NCBI RefSeq assembly: GCF_001556185.1
Contig: NZ_LSIJ01000011.1
Coordinates: forward strand, 21,658-85,657
DNA length: 64,000 nucleotides
Reading direction: 5' to 3'
Source: Sphingomonas sp. CCH10-B3
Lineage (GTDB): Bacteria; Pseudomonadota; Alphaproteobacteria; Sphingomonadales; Sphingomonadaceae
A program made the position numbers and the translations under genes. This document shows positions 51,988 to 61,298 of this stretch, one piece after another. A model generated the notes under the pieces. The model was not told the DNA's origin. It did no database searches and saw only the letters and a program-made list of their open reading frames with translations. The stretch's first letter is position 1, and every line of letters starts with the position of its first letter.

Positions 51988-53784
51988 TCAGGCAATCGGG
52001 CGTCCGGCCTTGGCCGCGACGCGGCGGATGAGAGCGTCGTCGCCGGCGCGATCGGGCAAGGCGGCATAGTTGAAGAAGGCGCTGATCGCGGCGAAGTCGC
52101 CGTCCTCAGTTGTTGACGGGCCATAAGGCGCGATGCGACCGGTCTCGAGCGCCTCTTCGTGCAGCAACAGGCTCATGCGGAACATGTTGGCGGTCAGCCG
52201 CTTGTACGCGTCGATCTGCCGCGCCTTGATCGCGGCGCTGACCCGGCCTTGCGGATCGCTGTTCCAGCGCGTCGGTGTCGCGCGGTTGTAGGCGGTGAAA
52301 TAATGGAACTTCAGCCGGAATGGCGGTGGCGCCTTCACGGTGGCATTGGGGCCATAGCTTTGCACGATCATCCGCAGGAACTGAGTAAAGGTCCGGTGGA
52401 CGAAATAATCCTCCTTCCATAGCTGGACGTGGAGATATTCGCCGACCTTCGTCGAATTCGACGGGTGCGTGCGCAGCAAGCCGGGATCGAACCGGGCGCC
52501 GATCATGAACCACGCCAGCCTGATTTCGTCACCGGCTTGCTCGACGGTCTTGGCGGGGCCGACGCTGTCGATCACGAATTGCGGATAGCCGAGCAGCCGC
52601 AGCTGGTCCTGCGACCGGTCGCGGGTGTTGATATTGCCGACCTGCCCCGCCGTCAGCGACGACGGCTCCAGATCGCGCCGCTCGAAATCGCCGACTTCCC
52701 ACATCGGATTGGGCAGGAACTCTTCCAGCCGATCCCCGGTTCGCAGCGTCACCGCCTCGCGCGCAAAGGGAATGCGGAAACCGGGATCGGTTGCGAGATA
52801 GGAAAAGGCCGTCTGCCCCTGCACAAAGCCCGTCCGGCGCAGTGCCTGGGTGCGGAACAGGTGCTGGCCGATCAGCGTGGCGCGGTATTTCACCAGCGAG
52901 AAATCGCGCGGCTTCCACGCATCGGTGGGGTCGGCCGGCCGGACATCGGCGAAGCCGTCGGTCATTTCGTCGACTGCGAAATAGAGCTTCCAGAAATTGA
53001 AATCGCTCGGGTCGCGCAGATAGCTGTCCTGAAGCTGGGTCCATTCGGCGGCGCGCTCCGGACGCGGCACGCGCGGCAGATCGTTCACCCAGTCGTTGAG
53101 CGTCGCCTCGGCAGGTCCATGGAAGGCATCCGCCGACCACAGCGGAAAGGGGATGCCGATGCGCAGCGTATCGAAATCGACCGCGAGCAATTCGTCGCGC
53201 GCGCGACGCGCATCGGCGAGCGTGCGGATCGGCGTTGCGCTGCCTATCGTCGGCAATCGCTGGATCAGCTCGTCGCCAAAGGCTGCGTCGCGTTCGATGC
53301 TGGTGGCGCCCGGTAGCACCGAACCACCGGGCTGGAACGGGCGGAAGCTGCGCGGATCGCGCGGCGTGATTGCGTAGCGAAGGCGCAGGTCCTTGACTGC
53401 CGTCAGCAGCGTTTCGGCTTCTGCCGGGCTGGCCCCATCCTGAACGGCGCGGCGGATCATGTCGGTGTCGGTCGTGCCGATATGCGCAAGATCGATGAAG
53501 TCGGGGCCGTGGCAGGACACGCATGAATCCTTCTCGCGCGGCTTGCGCCACACAGCGAGGCCGGCGTCATAATCGGCGATACCGGTCACGGCCGCAGCTG
53601 GCGTTGCCCCGACATTGGTGGCGAGCGACGGCAGCGGCGACGGCGTGCCGGTCGCGCCGCTGACGACCGACAGACCGGCCAGCGTGTCGCCGGCACCGGT
53701 TGCCGCGAGCACCGCCGATGCGACGCCAGCCAGCGCGAGCGCCGCAATCATGCCGCCGCGTCGCGTGCGAATATTGATGGTCAT
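51988..53784 (-). CDS. Large secreted c-type cytochrome, unknown role
   Basis: A 598-residue protein starting at 53784 (MTINIRTRRGGMIAALALAG), with a signal peptide and one c-type haem motif, CVSCH at residues 88-92 (SCVSCHGPDFIDLAHIG). The remaining roughly 500 residues (NDWVNDLPRVPRPERAAEW, FNFWKLYFAVDEMTDGF, FHYFTAYNRATPTRWN) form a domain I cannot name; it is rich in Trp, Phe and His and may be helical. Only one CxxCH is visible, so it is a mono-haem protein. It is convergent with lpdA and isolated; a periplasmic electron-transfer or oxidative function is inferred only from the haem. Confidence 0.78.
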   Translation of the reverse strand: MTINIRTRRGGMIAALALAGVASAVLAATGAGDTLAGLSVVSGATGTPSPLPSLATNVGATPAAAVTGIADYDAGLAVWRKPREKDSCVSCHGPDFIDLAHIGTTDTDMIRRAVQDGASPAEAETLLTAVKDLRLRYAITPRDPRSFRPFQPGGSVLPGATSIERDAAFGDELIQRLPTIGSATPIRTLADARRARDELLAVDFDTLRIGIPFPLWSADAFHGPAEATLNDWVNDLPRVPRPERAAEWTQLQDSYLRDPSDFNFWKLYFAVDEMTDGFADVRPADPTDAWKPRDFSLVKYRATLIGQHLFRTQALRRTGFVQGQTAFSYLATDPGFRIPFAREAVTLRTGDRLEEFLPNPMWEVGDFERRDLEPSSLTAGQVGNINTRDRSQDQLRLLGYPQFVIDSVGPAKTVEQAGDEIRLAWFMIGARFDPGLLRTHPSNSTKVGEYLHVQLWKEDYFVHRTFTQFLRMIVQSYGPNATVKAPPPFRLKFHYFTAYNRATPTRWNSDPQGRVSAAIKARQIDAYKRLTANMFRMSLLLHEEALETGRIAPYGPSTTEDGDFAAISAFFNYAALPDRAGDDALIRRVAAKAGRPIA

Positions 53785-53979
53785 GCTCGTTTCCCCTGCT
53801 CGCCTGCTCCCGCCGCCCAAGTGCGCCGGTCGGCGGCAGAATTGGGCCGAAACTGGTTGCCTGAGCTTGGCCAAGCAGCTTTAACTCGCGCCTTACCGTG
53901 ACGGTGCAACGGCTTTGGGCGGCGGCGAAACCGGATCGTCCATGGGGCAGGGCGGTTGATCAGTCCGGATAACTGATTG

Positions 53980-54705
53980 ATGGAGCCCCGAATGCCGATG
54001 CAACCTGCGCCCGCGCTTCCGCCCCCCAGCCGTTTGCTCTGGGCAGCCGAGCTGCCGCGCGCCGCCTGGACACTGGCCGAGCTGGCAGCGAGCAAGCCGG
54101 GCGAATTGCCGCGCGGCGACGGGCGACCGCTGCTGCTGCTGCCGGGGCTGATCAATTCGGACCGATCGATGCTGATCATGGCGCGCTATCTGCGGCGGCT
54201 GGGATACCGCGTCGAAACCTGGGGGCTGGGCCGCAACTTCGGCACGCGCACCGTGGGCAGCGAAGGCGAGCGGCTGCTTGCGCGCGTGCGGGACTATGCC
54301 GAACGGGCAGGGGCCCCGGTGACGCTGATCGGCGTGTCGCTGGGCGGCATCATGGCGCGGCTGGCGGCGCACCGGCTGGGGGCGGCGATCGTGCGCGAAG
54401 TGATCACCATTGCCTCGCCCTATGCTGCGGGCCCGCGCGCGACCAATGTCTGGCGGACTTATCAACTCGTCAGCGGCGAGCGGATCGACGACCCCGCCCT
54501 GCTCGCGCGCGTCGCCGAAATCGCCGCGCCGTTACCAATGCCGGCCACCGCGATCTGGAGTTCCAGCGACGGCCTCGTCAACGGTCGCGCCTGCTACGTC
54601 GATGGCGAACCCGGCTTGCGCGTCATCGAGATCAAGGGCGGCCACATCGGTGTGCATTACCGCGCGAAAGTGCTGCGGACGGTGGCGGAGGTGTTGGGCG
54701 GCTGA
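53980..54705 (+). CDS. Alpha/beta hydrolase (lipase/acyltransferase-like)
   Basis: A 241-residue protein. LLLLPGLINSDRSMLIMARYL is the oxyanion region and LIGVSLGGIMARLAAH carries nucleophile Ser120 in GVSLG. IWSSSDGLVNGRACY gives the Asp, and GGHIGVHY near the C-terminus the catalytic His. No signal peptide is obvious. Similar to PGAP1/lipase-like hydrolases acting on membrane lipids or esters. ATG 53980 or ATG 53992 may be the start. Confidence 0.82.
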   Translation: MEPRMPMQPAPALPPPSRLLWAAELPRAAWTLAELAASKPGELPRGDGRPLLLLPGLINSDRSMLIMARYLRRLGYRVETWGLGRNFGTRTVGSEGERLLARVRDYAERAGAPVTLIGVSLGGIMARLAAHRLGAAIVREVITIASPYAAGPRATNVWRTYQLVSGERIDDPALLARVAEIAAPLPMPATAIWSSSDGLVNGRACYVDGEPGLRVIEIKGGHIGVHYRAKVLRTVAEVLGG

Positions 54706-54735
54706 AGCGCAGACCGTCGCTCAGCCTGCCCCCAA

Positions 54736-57651
54736 TCACCCGATAATGAAATCAGCGCCGCCCGATACCGCGTTCGGCAGCTGGAAGACATAATCCGCGC
54801 CCGCCTGATAGCCATTGACGCCGTTCGCATCCACCACCAGGAAGGTCTGGCCCGCCAGCGTGCCGCTGTTGGGGGTGAAGAACACCGCGCGTCCGCCGAT
54901 CAACTGGCTGTTGAGTGCGGTTGCCAGATTCGCGTCGAAGCTCGCGGTGCTCAGCGCGCCGGTGGCGACGGTTGCATAGGTGTCGTGCACCTGGCCGCTG
55001 ATCTGGATGCGGTCGGCGGCGAAGTTGAAGTCGAGCAGGCGATCGTAATTGGTCGAGCTCGACTGGACAGCGTCGTCGTAGAAGAAGACATCCGCGCCAT
55101 TGCCGCCGCGCAGCGTGTCGCCGCCGTTGCCGCCGAAGATATAGTCGGCTGCACCGCCGCCGGTCAGCGTGTCGGCCGCCGTGCCGCCAAAGATGCGCAG
55201 GATGCCATCGGTTTCGTTCGCGCCGTTGACCGTGATCGCGTTGACGACCGACACGCCGAAGATGGTGCGCGTCTGACCGGTCGGGACGAAACTGTCGCCG
55301 ACCGTGACCACGAAGTTGTTCTCGGCGCCCGACGCATTGTGGAGCAGCACAACGACTTCGGCACCGAAGTTCGCGCCCAGCGTGATCGTGTAATCACCAT
55401 CGAGCGCGATCTGGTCATTGTTGCCGCCGCCGCCGTTGACGACATCGGCCCCGGTGAAGCGCCCCGGGCCGAAATAGAAGCCGTCGTCGCCGGCACCGCC
55501 GGTCAGATTATCGACGCCCAGACCGCCAAAGATGCGGACATTGCCGTTGGTTTCAGCCGAGGCATTGACGGTCAGATTGTCGGCCGCGCCCAGATTGGTG
55601 CCGAAGATCGTCAGCCGTTGCCCGGCGGCGATATTGGCGTCGTTGGTGGTGATATTATAGCTGCCGCCCGCCAGTGTCGCGAGCACTTCGACCCCGGCCA
55701 GCGTAGTCGCCCCAAGCGTGAGCGCGGTGGCGCCGGTGTAATTGCCCTGGATCGCAACCTGATCGTCGGCGCCGGCGCCGCCGTCGATCGTGTCGGCAGC
55801 GGTCAGCGTCGCGCCGAACGAGAATGAGTCGTTGCCGTTACCACCGCTGACATTGTCGACGCCGCCCGCCGTGAGCGTGAAGAAATTGTTCGCGTCATTG
55901 CCGATGATCGTATCGTTGCCGCTGCCGCCGATCGCATTTTCGATCACCGCGCCGCGTGCGATCGAGACATTGCCTGAGCGACCCCCGACACTCGAGAAGG
56001 TCTCGGCGTTCAGATTGATCGTCTGCGTTTGCGTGAACCCGGAATAATCGAGCGTGTCGACGCCGCCATTGTCGTAAACCGTATAGCTGACGTTGGGGTT
56101 GGCGGTCGCGTCATAGACGGCGCGGCCCGATGTATTGTTGAAGCCGTAGGTGGTGTTGCCCGTCCGGGTCAGCGTGTTGGTGCCGTAGAGCGTCGTGATC
56201 GCGATGCCGTCGGCGATCATCGGCGTCAGCGCGAATTGCCGCGTGAACCCCAACCCTGCGAAATAGCCATTCTCGCTCTGGTCGAAATACGACATGACCG
56301 TCGTCGCCCAGCTGTCGTTAAGATAGGTGGCATCGGACGAATAGCTGGCAGCGCCATTGTAATTGCCGCCATGCCCAAGCCCGAGCACGTGGCCGATTTC
56401 ATGAATATAGGTCTGGAACGAATAGGTGTTCAGCCCGGTGCCATAGGTGGTCAGCCAGGCCGTGCCGACATTGACGGTGGCGCTGGTGGTCACGCCGTTC
56501 GAGTAGGTCGCATTGGCGAAAGCACCGGTCTGATTGTCGTCGAGCGTGATTTGTGCTGCCGTGGTGATTTCCGAAAAAATGATGCCGGTCACGTCGCGCC
56601 ACAAGTTGAAGGCTTCGCGCGCGAGATTCTGGCCTTCCGCCGTCAATCCCTGGACGTTGAACGTGATCGTACCGCCCGGCGCAACATTGAAGGCGTGGCG
56701 TTGCGCTGGCCCGCCCCAATAAGTGTCGGTCAGCTGCGTCGCGATCTGATCGTTGGTGTAGAGGGTGAGCGGCGGCGTGGTCGCCGCGGTCAGCGTATAC
56801 TGGCCGGTCGTGGTACCGAAGGCGCCGACGTCGAGATAATAGGTGCCGCCGGTGGTCGCCGTGAAGCGCAGCGCCGAATAGGTGCCCTCGCCGGCATCGT
56901 CATTGGTGACAAGCTGCGCGCCGCTGGCGTCGCGGACGGTAAGCGTCGTGTCGACCGAGCCGTCGGCGACGACGCCGCCCGTGCGGAAGATATAGGTTTC
57001 GCCAGCGGTCAGCGTGATCCGGAACCAGTCGCGATCGCCATTGGTCTCGATGTTGCCAGCCGCAATGCCGCCGACATTGATGGTTGCGGTGGTAGCCGTT
57101 GTCGCCAGCACGCTGTCCGCGCCGGCCGCCGGAAGGGCGACGGCGAACAGCCGGTAAGTGCCAGTGCCCTGATCGTTATAAGTGCCCGCATCGATGTAGA
57201 AGGTGCCGCTTGTCGTCGCGGCATAGGCGAACAGCGAATAGGTGTTGTCGCCACCGTCGTCATCGCTGCCGAGCAACGCGCCCGTGCTGTCGCGCAGATT
57301 TAGGAAACTGTCGGGATTCGACCCGGCAATCGACTGGGTCGTGAACACATAGCTTTGGCCGGCAGTCAGGGTGATCCGATACCAGTCATGGTCGCCATTG
57401 GTATCGATGACGACATCGACGCTCGACCCGGCGGCAATCGTCCCCGTCGTGGCGGTCGTCCCCAGCACCGTGTCGACATAGGGAGTCGGCGTGACAGATG
57501 GCAGAAAGGCGCTGGCGCTGCCGTCGATCGGGCCATCGATCGGCACCAGAGTCGGCTGGCCGTCCTGTCGCCGTCCGATGAGGGGGTCAGCGGTCGGATC
57601 AACCTTCTGGCACACCGCCGTCGAGCAACAACTGCACTGTGCCTTCGCCAT
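54736..57651 (-). CDS. RTX-type zinc metalloprotease (M10/serralysin-like) with prepeptidase domains
   Basis: A 971-residue protein starting at 57651 (GAGGGGA upstream). Order: a short Cys-rich N-terminus (QCSCCSTAVC), two prepeptidase C-terminal (PPC) beta domains (about 58-175 and 178-290), and a metzincin domain with HEIGHVLGLGH at 417-427 and a Met-turn in TTVMSYFDQ. Then come RTX-like nonapeptide blocks (GGSGNDTIIGNDANNF, GGNGGDTLRGGNGADVF) and a C-terminal type I secretion domain. There is no Sec signal, as expected for ABC-exported serralysins, but no type I exporter genes are near. Likely extracellular and calcium-dependent. Confidence 0.87.
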   Translation of the reverse strand: MAKAQCSCCSTAVCQKVDPTADPLIGRRQDGQPTLVPIDGPIDGSASAFLPSVTPTPYVDTVLGTTATTGTIAAGSSVDVVIDTNGDHDWYRITLTAGQSYVFTTQSIAGSNPDSFLNLRDSTGALLGSDDDGGDNTYSLFAYAATTSGTFYIDAGTYNDQGTGTYRLFAVALPAAGADSVLATTATTATINVGGIAAGNIETNGDRDWFRITLTAGETYIFRTGGVVADGSVDTTLTVRDASGAQLVTNDDAGEGTYSALRFTATTGGTYYLDVGAFGTTTGQYTLTAATTPPLTLYTNDQIATQLTDTYWGGPAQRHAFNVAPGGTITFNVQGLTAEGQNLAREAFNLWRDVTGIIFSEITTAAQITLDDNQTGAFANATYSNGVTTSATVNVGTAWLTTYGTGLNTYSFQTYIHEIGHVLGLGHGGNYNGAASYSSDATYLNDSWATTVMSYFDQSENGYFAGLGFTRQFALTPMIADGIAITTLYGTNTLTRTGNTTYGFNNTSGRAVYDATANPNVSYTVYDNGGVDTLDYSGFTQTQTINLNAETFSSVGGRSGNVSIARGAVIENAIGGSGNDTIIGNDANNFFTLTAGGVDNVSGGNGNDSFSFGATLTAADTIDGGAGADDQVAIQGNYTGATALTLGATTLAGVEVLATLAGGSYNITTNDANIAAGQRLTIFGTNLGAADNLTVNASAETNGNVRIFGGLGVDNLTGGAGDDGFYFGPGRFTGADVVNGGGGNNDQIALDGDYTITLGANFGAEVVVLLHNASGAENNFVVTVGDSFVPTGQTRTIFGVSVVNAITVNGANETDGILRIFGGTAADTLTGGGAADYIFGGNGGDTLRGGNGADVFFYDDAVQSSSTNYDRLLDFNFAADRIQISGQVHDTYATVATGALSTASFDANLATALNSQLIGGRAVFFTPNSGTLAGQTFLVVDANGVNGYQAGADYVFQLPNAVSGGADFIIG

Positions 57652-57776
57652 ATCGATTCCCCTCAATGCCTGTCGGAGGCCGATGCCATCGATCGCTTGC
57701 CGATTCAGCCGTTCGATACGTGAACGATATAAGGGTCGCCCCCCGTTGGCAAAGCGAAAGGGAGTGAATCCGCCGT

Positions 57777-58199
57777 TTACCGACGCGGCTGGCGCTGGGA
57801 ACTCGTCGGCAGCCCTTGCGCGGCGCTGGCGGCCAGCCGATCGATGTCATCGGCGGCGAAGCGGCGGTCGGAAACCGCCAGGTTGAAGCTGACCGGTGCC
57901 GACGCCTTGCCGCTGCGCATGCGTGTGATCTCGGCGCTCGCCACGCCTTGCGGACGGAAGTGCAGTGCAACGACAAGCCCATCGGCTGGCAGGCTGGCAG
58001 CTGCCGAAGCCGTAATCCCGCTCGCCCGGGCGAAGGCGCCGATGAAGCGCTGGCAGATCGCCTCGCTGGTCATTGGCGCGAGCAGCTTGTTGCCGGTGCG
58101 CACGCTGCACTGAATGGGCGTTGCCGTGCCAGCCATTGCGCCTCCGTTTGCCAGCGCCGACGCCAGACCGAAGATCAACAGGCGCGCGACGACGTGCAT
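57777..58199 (-). CDS. Small secreted protein of unknown function
   Basis: A 140-residue protein with an N-terminal signal peptide (residues 1-23, LLIFGLASALANGGAMA). Two cysteines (IQCSVRTG, EAICQRFIGAF) could form a disulfide, and a beta-rich remainder ends in a basic tail. It is divergent from uvrA. No family is recognised. Confidence 0.65.
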   Translation of the reverse strand: MHVVARLLIFGLASALANGGAMAGTATPIQCSVRTGNKLLAPMTSEAICQRFIGAFARASGITASAAASLPADGLVVALHFRPQGVASAEITRMRSGKASAPVSFNLAVSDRRFAADDIDRLAASAAQGLPTSSQRQPRR

Positions 58200-58326
58200 G
58201 GGGCAAGTCTAGGCCGAGTCCACACGCATGTCGACGCCAATCGGGGCGTGGCATTCCGCAGGCGCTGTGCTTATCTCGCGCACTCCCCGCTGGCATCGGC
58301 CACAGAACAAAGCTAGAACCTACCCC

Positions 58327-61284
58327 ATGCTGACTCACATCTCGGTTCGCGGCGCGCGCGAGCACAATCTGAAGGGCGTGGATGTCGACATCCCGCGCGA
58401 TACGCTGACCGTCATCACTGGGCTGTCGGGGTCGGGCAAATCGAGCCTCGCGTTCGACACCATCTATGCCGAGGGGCAGCGGCGCTATGTCGAGAGCTTG
58501 AGCGCCTATGCGCGCCAGTTCCTCGAGATGATGCAGAAGCCCGATGTCGACCATATCGAGGGCCTCAGTCCCGCGATCAGCATCGAGCAGAAGACCACGA
58601 GCCGCAATCCGCGCTCGACCGTGGCGACCGTCACCGAGATTTACGATTACATGCGGCTGCTGTGGGCGCGGGTCGGCATTCCCTATTCGCCCGCGACCGG
58701 CCTGCCGATCGCGGCGCAGACGGTGAGCCAAATGGTCGACCGGGTGATGGCGCTGCCCGAGGGCACCCGCGCGCTGCTGCTCGCGCCGGTGGTGCGCGGC
58801 CGCAAGGGCGAGTTCAAGAAGGACATGGCCGAATGGCAGCGCGCGGGCTTTACGCGCGTGCGCATCGACGGCGAGATCTACGAAATCGACGAAGCGCCTG
58901 CGCTCGACAAGAAGTACAAGCATGACGTCGAGGTCGTGGTCGACCGCGTGGTCGTCGGGCCGGATGTGGCGACGCGGCTCGCGGACAGTTTCGAGACCGC
59001 GCTGAAGCTCGCTGACGGGCTGGCCTATGTGGATCTGGTGGATGGCACGGTGGCCGGGCTTGCCTCAACCTCGGTGCGCGAAACGCAATCCCCGTTCGTT
59101 TCGAGCGAAGTCGAGAAACAGGCCCCAATCGATGCCACTCTGGGCGGCGCGATGAAGGGCGCAGGGATTCCCGCCAACCGCATCGTCTTTTCCGAAAAAT
59201 TCGCCTGCCCCGTCAGCGGCTTCACGATCGCCGAGATCGAGCCGCGGCTCTTCTCGTTCAACGCCCCGCAGGGCGCGTGCCCGGCGTGCGATGGGCTCGG
59301 CGAGAAGCTGCTGTTCGACGAGGAACTCGTCGTACCCAACCACGCGCTGTCGCTCAAAAAAGGCGCGATCGTCCCCTGGGCGAAATCGCAGCCGCCGTCG
59401 CCCTATTACATGCAGGTACTCGGCAGCCTCGCGCGCGAATTCGGCTTCTCGCTCGACACGCCCTGGGGCGAGCTGCCCGGCGAAGTCCGCCTCGTCATCC
59501 TCCACGGCACCGGCGGCAAGCCCGTCACGCTCACCTTCGTCGACGGCCGCAAGAGCTATGACGTGAAGAAGCCGTTCGAGGGCGTGATCGGCAATCTCAA
59601 CCGCCGCATGCTCAGCACCGAAAGCGCGTGGATGCGCGAGGAGCTGGCGAAATACCAATCCTCCGCCCCGTGCGAGACCTGCCACGGCGCGCGGCTGAAG
59701 CCCGAGGCGCTCGCGGTCAAGATCGGCATGCGCGACATCTCCAGCGTCACGCATCTGTCGGTGGTCGATGCGCTCGCCTGGTTCGCAGGCGTGCCCGACA
59801 TGCTCACCGCGCAGCAGCGCGAAATCGCCCGCGCGATCCTGAAGGAAATCGACGAGCGGCTCGGCTTCCTCAACAATGTCGGGCTCGATTACCTCAATCT
59901 CGACCGCACCAGCGGCACGCTATCGGGCGGCGAGAGCCAGCGCATCCGGCTCGCGTCGCAGATCGGCAGCGGGCTGTCGGGCGTGCTCTATGTGCTCGAC
60001 GAGCCGAGCATCGGCCTCCACCAGCGCGACAACGACATGCTGCTCGCGACGCTGCGCCGCTTGCGCGATCTCGGCAACACCGTGCTCGTCGTCGAGCATG
60101 ACGAGGACGCGATCCGCAGTGCCGATTACATCCTCGACATGGGGCCGGGCGCGGGCGTCCACGGCGGCGAGGTGGTCGCGCGCGGCACCTTGCCCGAAAT
60201 CCTCGCCACCAAGGGCAGCGTCACCGCCGATTACCTCAACGGCACCCGCCGCATCGACGTGCCGGCCAAGCGCCGCAAGGGCAATGGCAAGAAGCTGACG
60301 CTCAGCGGCGCGACTGCCAACAACCTGAAAAACGTCACCGCCAGCATCCCGCTCGGCACCTTCACCTGCGTCACCGGCGTGTCGGGATCGGGCAAGTCGA
60401 GCTTCACGATCGACACGCTCTATGCCGCCGCCGCGCGCGCGCTCAACGGCGCGCGGATCGTGTCGGGCAAATATGAGAAGATCGCGGGCCTCCAGCATCT
60501 CGACAAGGTGATCGACATCGATCAGTCGCCGATCGGCCGCACGCCGCGATCGAACCCCGCGACCTATACCGGCGCCTTCACGCAAATCCGCGACTGGTTC
60601 GCGGGCCTGCCCGAAAGCCTCGCGCGCGGCTACAAGCCCGGCCGCTTCAGCTTCAACGTCAAGGGCGGCCGGTGCGAGGCGTGCAGCGGCGACGGGCTGA
60701 TCAAGATCGAAATGCACTTCCTCCCCGACGTCTATGTGACCTGCGACGTGTGCCAGGGCCGCCGCTACAACCGCGAAACATTGGAAGTGAAGTTCAAGGG
60801 GATGAGCATCGCCGACGTGCTCGACATGACGGTCGAGGACGCGGTCGAATTCTTCAAGGCGGTGCCGCCGATCCGCGAGAAAATGGCGATGCTGGCCGAA
60901 GTCGGGCTGGGCTATGTCAAGGTCGGCCAGCAAGCGACGACGCTGTCGGGCGGCGAAGCGCAGCGCGTGAAGCTGGCAAAGGAACTGGCGCGAAGGTCGA
61001 CCGGGCAGACGCTGTATATCCTCGATGAGCCGACGACGGGGCTGCATTTCGAGGATGTGCGGAAGTTGCTCGAAGTGCTCCACGCGCTGGTCGAACAGGG
61101 CAATACGGTGGTGGTGATCGAGCACAACCTCGACGTGATCAAGACCGCCGACTGGGTGCTGGACCTGGGGCCTGAAGGCGGCGTGAAGGGCGGCGAAGTG
61201 GTGGCCGAGGGGACGCCGGAGCAGGTGGTGAAGGAGGCGCGGAGTTTTACGGGGCGGTATTTGGCGCCTTTGTTGGGGAAGTGA
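58327..61284 (+). CDS. uvrA: UvrABC excinuclease subunit A
   Basis: A 985-residue protein. Two ABC modules: [16 protein letters not shown] near residue 35 with [16 protein letters not shown], and [16 protein letters not shown] near residue 685 with [16 protein letters not shown]; zinc-finger cysteines are in CPVSGF...CPACDGLG and [12 protein letters not shown]...CDVCQGRRY. It recognises DNA damage in nucleotide excision repair. Its oddity is that residues 255-264 ([10 protein letters not shown]) are encoded by one arm of a dispersed palindromic repeat inserted in frame. All motifs remain, so it is probably active. Its stop is 14 bases from the end of the convergent nuclease-NTPase gene. Confidence 0.96.
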   Translation: MLTHISVRGAREHNLKGVDVDIPRDTLTVITGLSGSGKSSLAFDTIYAEGQRRYVESLSAYARQFLEMMQKPDVDHIEGLSPAISIEQKTTSRNPRSTVATVTEIYDYMRLLWARVGIPYSPATGLPIAAQTVSQMVDRVMALPEGTRALLLAPVVRGRKGEFKKDMAEWQRAGFTRVRIDGEIYEIDEAPALDKKYKHDVEVVVDRVVVGPDVATRLADSFETALKLADGLAYVDLVDGTVAGLASTSVRETQSPFVSSEVEKQAPIDATLGGAMKGAGIPANRIVFSEKFACPVSGFTIAEIEPRLFSFNAPQGACPACDGLGEKLLFDEELVVPNHALSLKKGAIVPWAKSQPPSPYYMQVLGSLAREFGFSLDTPWGELPGEVRLVILHGTGGKPVTLTFVDGRKSYDVKKPFEGVIGNLNRRMLSTESAWMREELAKYQSSAPCETCHGARLKPEALAVKIGMRDISSVTHLSVVDALAWFAGVPDMLTAQQREIARAILKEIDERLGFLNNVGLDYLNLDRTSGTLSGGESQRIRLASQIGSGLSGVLYVLDEPSIGLHQRDNDMLLATLRRLRDLGNTVLVVEHDEDAIRSADYILDMGPGAGVHGGEVVARGTLPEILATKGSVTADYLNGTRRIDVPAKRRKGNGKKLTLSGATANNLKNVTASIPLGTFTCVTGVSGSGKSSFTIDTLYAAAARALNGARIVSGKYEKIAGLQHLDKVIDIDQSPIGRTPRSNPATYTGAFTQIRDWFAGLPESLARGYKPGRFSFNVKGGRCEACSGDGLIKIEMHFLPDVYVTCDVCQGRRYNRETLEVKFKGMSIADVLDMTVEDAVEFFKAVPPIREKMAMLAEVGLGYVKVGQQATTLSGGEAQRVKLAKELARRSTGQTLYILDEPTTGLHFEDVRKLLEVLHALVEQGNTVVVIEHNLDVIKTADWVLDLGPEGGVKGGEVVAEGTPEQVVKEARSFTGRYLAPLLGK
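59090..59116 (+). repeat. Family B repeat arm inside uvrA
   Basis: CCCCGTTCGTTTCGAGCGAA and the next seven bases match the left arm of the element at 19972-19998 with about three differences. It is in frame and encodes SPFVSSEVE within uvrA; no second arm is seen. Confidence 0.75.
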
Positions 61285-61298
61285 CACGGAAGATGATT

